DNA of 7,828 bases. It comes from Natronohydrobacter sp. GTDB taxonomy: Bacteria; Pseudomonadota; Alphaproteobacteria; Rhodobacterales; Rhodobacteraceae. Shown piece by piece: positions 1 through 5,853 of this stretch (the first letter of the stretch is position 1; each line of letters begins with the position of its first letter). Below the pieces are notes generated by a model. The model saw nothing but the letters and a program-made list of their open reading frames with translations, ran no database searches and was not told the DNA's origin. Both the position numbers and the translations under genes were made by a program. The stretch is from positions 1-7,828 of the forward strand of contig SKSL01000255.1 of NCBI GenBank assembly GCA_007123015.1. The letters run 5' to 3'.

Positions 1-182
1 ATTGTCATACGCCGCTCTTTTTTTCCGATACGGCGCTGCAAGATGTATGCCTTCGCCCCACCACTTGAGACGCGAAGCCCGAAACCCCGCATTTCAGTGT
101 CCCATATGATGACGGTTTTCCCCGTCAACGGCGCGGCTCCGTCCACGCTGGTCTTGGTCAGTTTCTTGCGATTGTCGCCCAT
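1..182 (-). CDS. Tyrosine-recombinase integrase, N-terminal part (runs off left edge)
   Basis: Sixty codons are visible, read leftward from ATG at 182-180; the rest lies outside the window. The residues fit the N-terminal DUF4102-type arm-binding domain of phage/island integrases: KLTKTSVD near residues 7-14, then a GK, an IWD around 25-28, GFGLRVSSGG at 33-42, and YILQRR at 46-51. Members of this family bind arm-type sites with this domain and catalyse site-specific recombination with a C-terminal Arg-His-Tyr domain that cannot be seen here. The upstream DNA has short repeats typical of arm sites and then a tRNA-Tyr 3' fragment, which supports the call. The ribosome site is weak (GGCGGA about 5 nt before ATG). 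It cannot be said whether the full gene is intact. The family assignment is strong; the element type (prophage or genomic island) is unknown. Confidence 0.85.
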   Translation of the reverse strand, partial: MGDNRKKLTKTSVDGAAPLTGKTVIIWDTEMRGFGLRVSSGGAKAYILQRRIGKKERRMT

Positions 183-194
183 GATATCCGCCCG

Positions 195-223
195 TTTGTA
201 AGCAATTTGTAAGCATGTAAGCA
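195..223 (+). repeat. Direct repeats TTTGTAAGCA, candidate integrase arm-type sites
   Basis: TTTGTAAGCA occurs exactly at 195-204 and 206-215 (11-bp period, about one helical turn), and the 8-bp core TGTAAGCA occurs a third time at 216-223. The cluster lies just upstream of the integrase start, between it and the tRNA-Tyr fragment. Arrays of this sort between int and the attachment core are usually arm-binding sites for the integrase N-terminal domain. The repeats are seen directly; the role is inferred. Confidence 0.65.
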
Positions 224-288
224 AGAAATGCCTAGTAGCTACGTCGGATATATAGGACTAAAAAGCCTTTGTTTGCAAGGGTATTGAG

Positions 289-297
289 TGCTTACAA
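289..297 (-). repeat. Inverted copy of the arm-type repeat (TTGTAAGCA)
   Basis: TGCTTACAA on the plus strand is the exact reverse complement of the TTGTAAGCA part of the repeats at 195-223. It lies about 30 bp before the tRNA-Tyr fragment. An oppositely oriented copy flanking the core is compatible with an integrase arm site. A 9-bp match in an AT-rich stretch could still be chance. Confidence 0.45.
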
Positions 298-320
298 GGG
301 GGTGTGAGAAGTCCATCACT

Positions 321-379
321 TCGGACTGTAACTCCGCCGGGGAGACCCACGCCTGGTTCGATTCCAGGGTCGCCCACCA
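321..379 (+). other. 3' fragment of tRNA-Tyr (GTA): probable attachment site
   Basis: The stretch has an anticodon stem-loop CGGA-CTGTAAC-TCCG with anticodon GTA (loop 326-332), a variable arm GGG-GAGA-CCC characteristic of type II tRNAs such as bacterial tRNA-Tyr, and a T arm CCTGG-TTCGATT-CCAGG (352-368). It finishes with an acceptor strand GTCGCCC, discriminator A and encoded CCA ending at 379. The 5' acceptor strand expected to pair (GGGCGAC) and a normal D arm with its GG loop are absent upstream, so this is not a functional tRNA. A 3' tRNA fragment next to an integrase gene is the usual product of integration into a tRNA gene. The element would lie to the left and the original chromosome to the right, with the intact tRNA-Tyr at the far end of the element. 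The element boundary is inferred. Confidence 0.75.
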
Positions 380-698
380 TCCTGTCCATGGTTCTGGGAT
401 CATGTCTGCGTTTATTTTTCTGTACCCATCAGAAGAACGCAGTTCGTGACGAGAGTGCCATGACCCTGCCCCCCTTATCCGCGCTCTCCTATAGCGATCG
501 AAAACGTCGAAGACGGCCCTTGGCCGAGAGGTCGGCATGAAGACGTGACAGGTGCAGAGATTGCCTTCACGCCGCAGAGATCCTGTGTTTCAGTCCCGAC
601 ACCCGCGACGCCGCGACACCGATCCCCATGACTGGCCTCACACCCACGTGATCCGGAACCTTGATGCTGCATTTCTTTGAAAGCCTGCACTGTTTTGT
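380..698. other. Gene-free stretch between tRNA fragment and sigma-factor promoter
   Basis: About 320 bp with no convincing gene on either strand. Open frames here (for example plus 304-540) have unnatural composition and no ribosome site. A short GCCGA-gagg-TCGGC hairpin at 523-536 lacks a following T tract. This is probably ancestral DNA downstream of the tRNA-Tyr target plus the far upstream region of the sigma-factor gene. Confidence 0.5.
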
Positions 699-726
699 GT
701 AACGCTCCGCAGGCGCGATCCGAATA
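699..726 (+). promoter_or_regulatory. ECF sigma promoter, GTAACG-N16-CGAATA (probable autoregulation)
   Basis: GTAACG at 699-704 and CGAATA at 721-726 are separated by exactly 16 bp. From memory of the literature this matches the promoter type (GTAAC.-N16-CGAA) used by the Caulobacter SigF group, the ECF group paired with NrsF/DUF1109 anti-sigma factors. Such a pair is encoded immediately downstream. The predicted transcript start is about 732-734, which nearly coincides with the GTG at 733. Confidence 0.7.
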
Positions 727-732
727 GAGAGT

Positions 733-1284
733 GTGACAAACTTGCAAGACCTCGGGGATCTGGAGGCGTTGATGCGCGCGGCCAATCGCGGCGATGCTGT
801 GGCCTATCGCCGTGTGCTCACGGCCATCACGCCCGTGTTGCGCAAAGTGGTGCGCGCGCGGGGTGCGGGTCTGGGGCTGGAAGGGTGCGAAGATGTGCTG
901 CAGGACGTGCTGTTGGCGATCCATAGTAAACGCCACACATGGGCCGAAGACGCGCCCTTGCGCCCGTGGCTTTATGCGATTGCGCGACACAAGGTGATTG
1001 ACGCGTTTCGCGCGCGTGGACGGCGCGTCGAGCTGTCGATTGATGACTTTGCCGAAGGGCTCGCCGCCGAGGCCGGCCCGGACCCGACCGAAGGGCGCGA
1101 TATGGAAAAGGTGCTGGGCCAGTTGGACCCGCGCGCTGCCGAAATCGTGCGGGGCTTCGGATTGCATGGCGAAACTACAGCCGAAACAGCTGCGCGGCTG
1201 GACATGAGTGAAGGGGCCGTGCGCGTTGCTCTGCATCGCGCGTTGAAATCCATCGCCAAACTGCGCGAAAGGATGATCGAATGA
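733..1284 (+). CDS. ECF-family RNA polymerase sigma factor (SigF/ECF16-like)
   Basis: A 183-residue sigma-70 family factor with only regions 2 and 4, as in ECF sigmas. Region 2 covers about residues 10-100, with GD at 20-21, EDVLQDVLLAI at 53-63 and the promoter-melting/-10 recognition segment RPWLYAIARHKVIDAFRARG at 77-96. Region 4 covers about 122-180, with a helix-turn-helix around TAETAARLDMSEGAVRVALH. It would direct RNA polymerase to stress genes and is held inactive by the membrane protein encoded next, which it overlaps by ATGA. The start is uncertain. GTG 733 keeps the whole first helix (DLEALMRAA) but would be nearly leaderless given the promoter. ATG 772 has a GGAGG 5 nt upstream and would give 170 residues lacking the start of that helix. 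The larger form is given because region 2.1 normally includes those residues. Confidence 0.9.
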   Translation: MTNLQDLGDLEALMRAANRGDAVAYRRVLTAITPVLRKVVRARGAGLGLEGCEDVLQDVLLAIHSKRHTWAEDAPLRPWLYAIARHKVIDAFRARGRRVELSIDDFAEGLAAEAGPDPTEGRDMEKVLGQLDPRAAEIVRGFGLHGETTAETAARLDMSEGAVRVALHRALKSIAKLRERMIE

Positions 1285-1913
1285 AAACCGATGAGCTGAT
1301 CGCTGTCCTGGCTGCAGCCACAAAGCTGCAAGCCCCGGTTGCGCGCATGATGGCGCTTCCGCTGTTTGGCACCGTCAGCCTGTCTGTCGTCAGCTTTGCA
1401 TTTTTCTGGGGTGTAAGGTCAGACCTTTTGGCTGCACTCGGATCCATGGCCGCGCTCAAGACCCTTGTTCCACTGGTCCTTGGCGCTTTGGCAGCGGCAC
1501 TTGCACTTGCGCTGGCGCATCCGACTCGAGTCGCCAACGGGCCTGCCTCCGCTCTTGGTATTGTCATCGCGCTGTCCGCACTTGCCTTTTTGCTAGCGCT
1601 TGGGCGCGAGGGGCTGGCCGGTTTGCCCGGCGCCCTCTCGACACCAGAGCTGCTGACATGCCTGCTGTCGATCCCGGCGCTTGCTGCGCCTTTGCTGGGT
1701 GTGGCGCTCTGGGGGCTGTCCGCGGGTGCATCATTGCGCCCTTGGCTGACAGGCGCTATGGCGGGGCTTGCAGCGGGTGGTCTGGCGGCAGCGCTCTATT
1801 CGCTGTATTGTAACATGGATATGGCACTTTTCGTCTTGCCTGCCTACGGCATGGCCATAGGAAGTGTCATGATCGCGGGCGCTCTGAGCGGTGCGCGCCT
1901 TCTGAAATGGTAG
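1281..1913 (+). CDS. nrsF: NrsF-family (DUF1109) membrane anti-sigma factor
   Basis: A 210-residue, six-helix inner-membrane protein. Hydrophobic segments lie roughly at 26-44, 58-80, 91-107, 122-146, 153-174 and 182-203, after a short cytoplasmic start MKTDELIAVLA. The start, the GVRSDLL segment at 44-50, and the end (YSLYCNMD...LFVLPAYGMAI...GARLLKW) fit the DUF1109/NrsF family, which in Caulobacter sequesters SigF and releases it under heavy-metal (chromate, cadmium) stress. Two cysteines, C127 (TCLLSIP) and C177 (LYCNMD), sit where the family's two signal-relevant cysteines are found. The ATG overlaps the sigma-factor stop (ATGA), indicating translational coupling and matched stoichiometry. 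The family call is strong. Copper or another metal as the signal is inference from the neighbouring copper genes. Confidence 0.87.
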   Translation: MKTDELIAVLAAATKLQAPVARMMALPLFGTVSLSVVSFAFFWGVRSDLLAALGSMAALKTLVPLVLGALAAALALALAHPTRVANGPASALGIVIALSALAFLLALGREGLAGLPGALSTPELLTCLLSIPALAAPLLGVALWGLSAGASLRPWLTGAMAGLAAGGLAAALYSLYCNMDMALFVLPAYGMAIGSVMIAGALSGARLLKW

Positions 1914-1993
1914 CATCCGACGTTCGCGCAAGCTCAGGACGATGCGCGGTGGCTTCAGGCCCGGCCTGCATCGCGGCGCGGGGGTGTTGCAGG

Positions 1994-2431
1994 TCACGCG
2001 CCCTTCAATTGGTGGACAGGGCCTGTTCTGGTCGGTGGCGCAGTCGGGTCTTCCAGCTCGGACAGGATCGGGCAGTCGGGACGGTCATTGCCGTGGCAGC
2101 AGGCAGCAAGAGTTTCAAGCGTGGTGGCCATGTCTTCCAGCTTGCGGATCTTCTGGCGTAGCTCGGCGACATGGGCCAGCGCCAGGCGCTTGACATCCGC
2201 GCTCTGGCGATCGCGGTCATGCCAGAGGCCGAGAAGTTCGCGGATCCCTTCAACACTGAACCCCAAGTCTCGTGCGCGGCGAATGAAGCGCAGCATGTGC
2301 ACGTCCTGATCAGAATAAATCCGATAGCCCGCCTCGCTCCGCGCCGCGGGCGGGATCAGGCCGGTTTCCTCATAATAGCGGATCATCTTGGCCGAAACGC
2401 CCGAGCCTTTGGCGGCTTCACCGATATTCAT
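1994..2431 (-). CDS. cueR: CueR-type Cu(I)-responsive MerR-family regulator
   Basis: A 145-residue MerR-family activator. The N-terminal winged helix-turn-helix starts MNIGEAAKGSGVSAKMIRYYE, is followed by TGLIPPAARSEAGYRIYSD, and then a long dimerisation helix at about 75-108. The metal loop CCHGNDRPDC has C112 and C120, the same positions and spacing as the two Cu+-binding cysteines of E. coli CueR, with an extra C111. The start ATG 2431 has AGGAGG upstream and overlaps the copA stop (ATGA), so it is the second gene of a copA-cueR operon. A longer open frame reaching 2560 is inside copA and is not used. The product should bind the two operators at 4931-4961 and 5010-5040 and activate both arms when Cu+ (or Ag+/Au+) is present. 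The C-terminal tail after residue 123 is variable and proline/threonine rich. Confidence 0.93.
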   Translation of the reverse strand: MNIGEAAKGSGVSAKMIRYYEETGLIPPAARSEAGYRIYSDQDVHMLRFIRRARDLGFSVEGIRELLGLWHDRDRQSADVKRLALAHVAELRQKIRKLEDMATTLETLAACCHGNDRPDCPILSELEDPTAPPTRTGPVHQLKGA

Positions 2432-4911
2432 GCCTTCCCCTCCTGCATGGGTGCGCGCCAGCTCCGCAGACGCAGCGCATTGCCCAGCACGAAGACTGAC
2501 GACAGCGCCATCGCTCCCGCGGCAAAGATCGGCGATAGCAGGATGCCGAAGGTGGGCCACAGCACCCCGGCGGCGACCGGAATCAGCGCCGTGTTATAGG
2601 CGAAGGCCCAGAACAGGTTCTGCCTGATATTGCGGATCGTCGCTTTCGACAACGCGATGGCATTAGGCACACCGCGCAGTGAGCCTGACATCAGCACCAC
2701 ATCTGCCGCTTCAATCGCGACATCCGTGCCGGTGCCGATGGCGATCCCCACATCCGCCTCGGCCAGTGCAGGCGCGTCATTGATGCCATCGCCCACGAAA
2801 GCCAGCCGCCCATGCGCGGCTTTCAGGTCGCGCACCGCATCTAGTTTGCCTTCGGGCAGCACCTCGGCCACAACATGGTCAATGCCAAGCTGGCGCGCGA
2901 TGGCCTCCGCTGTGCGGCGGTTGTCACCTGTCACCATGGCAACCTTCAGCCCCATACTGTGGAGCGCGCGGATGGCGTCAGGCGTTTCCGGCTTGATCGG
3001 GTCGGCCACGGCGATGATCGCGGCGAGTTTTCCGTCAATGGCCGCATATAGCGGCGTCTTGCCCTGCTCGCCCAGCCGCGCCGCCGTCTCGGCGAAGACA
3101 CTCACGTCAAGCCTAAGGCGCGCCATGTAGCGGTCGGCACCGATCTCGACGCGCGCGCCATCGGCCTGCGCGGCAACGCCAAAGCCGGTGATGCTCTCGA
3201 AATTGGTGACGTCGGGCAGGGTCAGCCCTTCTGCGGCCTGCACGATCGCCCGCGCAATGGGGTGTTCGGATTTCGCCTCGACTGCTGCGATCTGCGCCCG
3301 AACTGTGTCGCGCTCAAATCCGGCGGCCAGGTCCAGATCAGTCAGCTTCGGCGCGCCTTCGGTTAGTGTGCCGGTCTTGTCGAACACCACGACCCGCGCC
3401 TCTTTCAATAGTTGCAGCGCCTCGCCCTTGCGAAACAGGACACCGGTTTCAGCCCCGCGCCCTGTTCCCACCATGATCGAGGTGGGCGTGGCCAGCCCCA
3501 TGGCACAGGGGCAGGCAATGATCAGCACGGCGACCGCATTGACCAGCCCGAATGTCAGCGCAGGCGCAGGGCCGAAGCTGAACCAGATAACGAATGTCAC
3601 CAGCGCGAACGTGATCACCGCAGGCACGAACCACATGGTCACGCGGTCCACCAGCGCCTGAATGGGCAGCTTCGCGCCCTGCGCAGTCTCAACCATGCGG
3701 ATGATCTGCGCCAGCATCGTGTCACTTCCGACCGCCGTGGCGCGCAAGGCCAGCGCACCGGTCTGGTTGATTGTGCCGCCTACCACTGTCGCGCCTTCAC
3801 GCTTCTCAACCGGCACCGGCTCGCCAGTGATCATCGACTCGTCCACATAGCTCGCGCCCTCGATCACCTCGCCATCCACGGGCACACGCTCGCCGGGGCG
3901 CAGCTCGATCACATCGCCGGGTGCGACCTCGGCCACCGGGATATCCACGCGGCCCCCGTCACGCTGAACCCGCGCAGTTTTCGCCTGCAAACCGATCAAC
4001 CGCTGGATTGCCTGCGAAGTACGGCCCTTGGCGCGCGCTTCCAGCCAGCGGCCCAGCAAGATCAGGGTCACGATCACGGCGGCGGGTTCATAATAGATAT
4101 TCACTGTGCCCGGCGGCAGCAGCGCGGGCGCGAAAGTGGCCACCAGCGAATAAAGAAACGCCGCCATCGTGCCGACTGCGACAAGGCTGTTCATGTCCGG
4201 GGCACCGCGCGCCAGCGCGGGAAAGCCCAGCCGGTAGAAGCGCAGCCCCGGAAAAGCCATGACCAAGGTGGTCAGCGCAAACTGGATCAGCCAGCTGGTC
4301 TGCATGCCGATGGTGGACATGATCAGGTGATGCACTGGCGGGATCATATGCGAGCCCATCTCGAGTGCGAATACAGGCAAGGTCAGCGCGCTTGCGATCA
4401 TCACATCACGACGCAACTCTGACGCCTCGGCCTCGCGGCGGGCTGTCAACGTGTCATCCTCAGCCACAGCGCGGCGGGTGCGCGCATCATAGCCCGCGCG
4501 ATCAATTGCTGCGATCAGCGCGTCGCGATCAGCAGTGCCCTTGACCGTCGCACGTTCGGTCGCAAGATTGACATGGGCTTGCGCCACCCCCGGCACGGCC
4601 TGCAGCGCGCGTTCGACACGACCGACACAAGAGGCGCAGGTCATCCCGTCAATTTCCAGCTCAAGCGTGCTCATGCCGATATCAAACCCGGCATTCTGGA
4701 CGGCATTCTGCAGGGCCTCTGGGTCAATTGGAGCAGTGAAGCGAATTTCCGCGCGTTCGGTCGCAAGGTTCACATCAGCCCCGGCCACTCCCGGCACAGC
4801 GCGCAAGGCGCGTTCCACCCGTCCCACGCAAGAGGCGCAATGCATCCCCTCGATGGGCAGGGAACGGGCGGCAAGGGGTTTGGCGGGGGCGTTCATGGGG
4901 TCGACTCGCAT
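2428..4911 (-). CDS. copA: Cu+-exporting P1B-1-type ATPase CopA
   Basis: An 827-residue copper pump that uses ATP to move Cu+ from cytoplasm to periplasm. Two N-terminal HMA domains carry C25xxC28 (MHCASC) and C92xxC95 (MTCASC). The transport region holds the CPC at 467-469, YN at 772-773 and M801xxSS, the ligand set that defines the Cu+ (P1B-1) subgroup. Catalytic elements are all present: TGEP 362-365, phosphorylated D511 in DKTGT, SEHP 548-551, GFG 576-578, TGDN 661-664 and GDGIND 707-712. Length is normal for the family. The start ATG 4911 sits about 13 nt after the predicted transcript start with a weak GGAG; ATG 4896 (residue M6) is an alternative without a clear ribosome site. It is followed by cueR with a 4-nt overlap. 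The upstream CueR operator indicates copper induction. Confidence 0.96.
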   Translation of the reverse strand: MRVDPMNAPAKPLAARSLPIEGMHCASCVGRVERALRAVPGVAGADVNLATERAEIRFTAPIDPEALQNAVQNAGFDIGMSTLELEIDGMTCASCVGRVERALQAVPGVAQAHVNLATERATVKGTADRDALIAAIDRAGYDARTRRAVAEDDTLTARREAEASELRRDVMIASALTLPVFALEMGSHMIPPVHHLIMSTIGMQTSWLIQFALTTLVMAFPGLRFYRLGFPALARGAPDMNSLVAVGTMAAFLYSLVATFAPALLPPGTVNIYYEPAAVIVTLILLGRWLEARAKGRTSQAIQRLIGLQAKTARVQRDGGRVDIPVAEVAPGDVIELRPGERVPVDGEVIEGASYVDESMITGEPVPVEKREGATVVGGTINQTGALALRATAVGSDTMLAQIIRMVETAQGAKLPIQALVDRVTMWFVPAVITFALVTFVIWFSFGPAPALTFGLVNAVAVLIIACPCAMGLATPTSIMVGTGRGAETGVLFRKGEALQLLKEARVVVFDKTGTLTEGAPKLTDLDLAAGFERDTVRAQIAAVEAKSEHPIARAIVQAAEGLTLPDVTNFESITGFGVAAQADGARVEIGADRYMARLRLDVSVFAETAARLGEQGKTPLYAAIDGKLAAIIAVADPIKPETPDAIRALHSMGLKVAMVTGDNRRTAEAIARQLGIDHVVAEVLPEGKLDAVRDLKAAHGRLAFVGDGINDAPALAEADVGIAIGTGTDVAIEAADVVLMSGSLRGVPNAIALSKATIRNIRQNLFWAFAYNTALIPVAAGVLWPTFGILLSPIFAAGAMALSSVFVLGNALRLRSWRAPMQEGKA
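4543..4845 (-). repeat. Duplicated HMA metal-binding domain segment within copA
   Basis: Two copies of the CxxC-containing segment lie 201 bp apart: residues 23-56 (4845-4744) and 90-123 (4644-4543). They match at 28 of 34 residues by eye, for example CASCVGRVERAL, AVPGVA and VNLATERA in both. The DNA is also similar. Tandem HMA domains are common in CopA; the closeness suggests recent duplication or gene conversion. Confidence 0.8.
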
Positions 4912-4930
4912 AGTTCCAGTGGCTCCGCCC

Positions 4931-4961
4931 TAGATAAGGCTTCCCACCGTTGGAAGGTCAA
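4931..4961 (-). promoter_or_regulatory. CueR-activated promoter/operator of copA-cueR
   Basis: On the minus strand TTGACC (4961-4956) and TATCTA (4936-4931) are separated by 19 bp, the over-long spacer typical of MerR-family promoters. The spacer holds the dyad CTTCC-N7-GGAAG (plus 4940-4956), matching the CueR box core. The predicted transcript start near 4924 gives a leader of about 13 nt before copA. The very similar element at 5010-5040 supports the call. Confidence 0.85.
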
Positions 4962-5009
4962 GCGCTTGGGTAGAAAAACCTGCCTTGGGAAAAAACTTCA
5001 GGATTTCCC

Positions 5010-5040
5010 TTGACCTTACCACGATAGGAAGGCCCATCTG
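5010..5040 (+). promoter_or_regulatory. CueR-activated promoter/operator of the chaperone-DUF305 operon
   Basis: TTGACC (5010-5015), a 19-bp spacer and CATCTG (5035-5040). The spacer carries the half-sites CCTT (5014-5017) and GGAAGG (5027-5032) of a CueR box. By eye 23 of 31 bases match the opposite promoter at 4931-4961, including TTGACCTT and ATCT. The predicted transcript start is about 5047, 26 nt before the chaperone start. Confidence 0.8.
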
Positions 5041-5072
5041 CTGTTGCATCAGACAAAACCAAGGAGGCTCTG

Positions 5073-5267
5073 GTGCAATTTCATATCGAAAACATGACCT
5101 GCGGTGGCTGCGTGCGCGGTGTCACCCGCGCGATCCATAGTGTGGACCCAAGCGCGGCGGTCGAGGCCGACCCGCCCGCGCGCAAACTGACCGTGCAATC
5201 CGGCAAACCGGGCGCAGAATTTCTGCCCGCCCTGGCTGCGGCCGGTTTTGATGCCGAAATCCAATAA
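5073..5267 (+). CDS. CopZ-like HMA copper chaperone
   Basis: A 64-residue single heavy-metal-associated domain with M8-T-C10-G-G-C13, the Cu+-binding MxCxxC loop, followed by VRGVTRAI and a C-terminal AAAGFDAEI strand typical of the fold. Such proteins carry Cu+ in the cytoplasm and hand it to the HMA domains of CopA. The start is GTG 5073 with an excellent AAGGAGG at 5061-5067, 5 nt upstream; no in-frame ATG precedes the CxxC except M8 itself. It is the first gene after the plus-strand CueR promoter, and only 10 bp separate its stop from the DUF305 gene, so the two form an operon. The loop GGC rather than the ASC of CopA is common in alphaproteobacterial chaperones. Product class is confident; the symbol copZ is not certain. 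Confidence 0.9.
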   Translation: MQFHIENMTCGGCVRGVTRAIHSVDPSAAVEADPPARKLTVQSGKPGAEFLPALAAAGFDAEIQ

Positions 5268-5277
5268 GGAGACAGTC

Positions 5278-5673
5278 ATGAAATTGACGAAACTCTCTGC
5301 AGTATTTGTCTTCGGGACTGCCCTTGCCGTGGGCGGGCTGACTTTTGCGCAGGCGCAAATGGATCACAGTTCAATGGATCATGGCGCGCATGCTGGTCAC
5401 GGCAACAGCAGCGATGACCCGGTGATCGCTGCCTATATGGCCGTCAATGACGTGATGCATCGTGATATGAATATCGAGTTCACTGGCGATGCGGATGTGG
5501 ATTTCGTGCGCGGCATGATCCCCCACCATCAGGGCGCGATTGATATGGCCAAGGTCGTGCTGGAACATGGTGCGGATCCGGAAATCCGTGCCCTAGCCGA
5601 AGAGGTGATCGCGGCGCAGGAAGCCGAGATCGCCATGATGCGCGCCTGGCTTTCCGAACGCGGTTTCGACTGA
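5278..5673 (+). CDS. Exported DUF305 (CopM-like) copper-binding protein
   Basis: A 131-residue protein starting at ATG 5278 with AAGGAG 6 nt upstream. A signal peptide covers residues 1-26 (MKLTKLSAVF...FAQA, cleavage after AQA). It is followed by a His/Met-rich linker at 28-42 (MDHSSMDHGAHAGHG) and a DUF305 helical domain with DFVRGMIPHHQGAIDMA at 75-91 and EIAMMRAWL near the end. Families of this type bind copper through Met and His in the periplasm; CopM of Synechocystis is a studied example. Located directly after the chaperone gene under a CueR-type promoter, it probably buffers exported Cu+ in the periplasm. No membrane anchor other than the signal peptide is seen. An upstream in-frame start at 5248 would overlap the chaperone gene and spoil the signal peptide, so it is not used. 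Confidence 0.9.
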   Translation: MKLTKLSAVFVFGTALAVGGLTFAQAQMDHSSMDHGAHAGHGNSSDDPVIAAYMAVNDVMHRDMNIEFTGDADVDFVRGMIPHHQGAIDMAKVVLEHGADPEIRALAEEVIAAQEAEIAMMRAWLSERGFD

Positions 5674-5793
5674 GCGGGCAGATTGGTATGGGCGCTCACT
5701 CTGGTGCCTGTACCAGAACTGCAGCCTGTTCGAGCATGCAGTGTGAAAAACCGCCTCTGCTGCGCCGGGCAAGGTCACGGCCTTGTGTTGCAG

Positions 5794-5822
5794 TTGACCC
5801 TTCCGACAGGCCAGCAGATCAT
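5794..5822 (+). promoter_or_regulatory. Possible sigma-70 promoter of the NikR-like gene
   Basis: TTGACC (5794-5799), 17-bp spacer, GATCAT (5817-5822). The -35 is good and the -10 matches 4 of 6. It would start transcription about 25 nt before the NikR-like ATG. There is no CueR dyad in the spacer (CCTTCC without a partner), so copper control is not supported. Confidence 0.35.
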
Positions 5823-5853
5823 GGCCTCTTCCCGAGAGAGAAGGAATCGGATC

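Noticed and set aside
293..379. A complete tRNA-Tyr gene
   Set aside because: The upstream bases cannot form the acceptor stem with GTCGCCC and lack a D loop with GG; a weak GGTG/CATC pairing at 301-317 is not enough.
649..660. TGATCC and GGAACC as -35 elements of RpoE/ChrR-type or EcfG-type promoters
   Set aside because: No TAAGA- or CGTT-like -10 occurs at the right distance; the GTAACG-N16-CGAATA pair downstream fits better.
475..1323. 282-codon minus-strand open frame over the sigma-factor gene
   Set aside because: It is antisense to the ECF sigma gene with unnatural residue composition; the plus-strand reading has clear sigma region 2 and 4 motifs.
1941..1972. Nested GATGC/GCATC and CAGGC/GCCTG pairing between the convergent nrsF and cueR genes as a bidirectional terminator
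   Set aside because: Stems are short and interrupted, with no T tracts on either side.
3412..4422. 336-codon open frame on the plus strand opposite copA
   Set aside because: It is antisense to conserved copA catalytic and membrane regions, its composition (long His/Arg/Gln runs) is unnatural, and it has no ribosome site. It is a shadow of a high-G+C gene.
5699..5718. TCTGGT-gcctgt-ACCAGA hairpin after the DUF305 gene as a terminator
   Set aside because: The stem is 6 bp and no T tract follows; it could be a weak or Rho-independent-like remnant but is not supported.
5794..5822. A third CueR operator ahead of the NikR-like gene
   Set aside because: TTGACCCTTCC resembles the left half of the CueR box, but there is no GGAAGG half-site and the spacer to the best -10 is 17, not 19.
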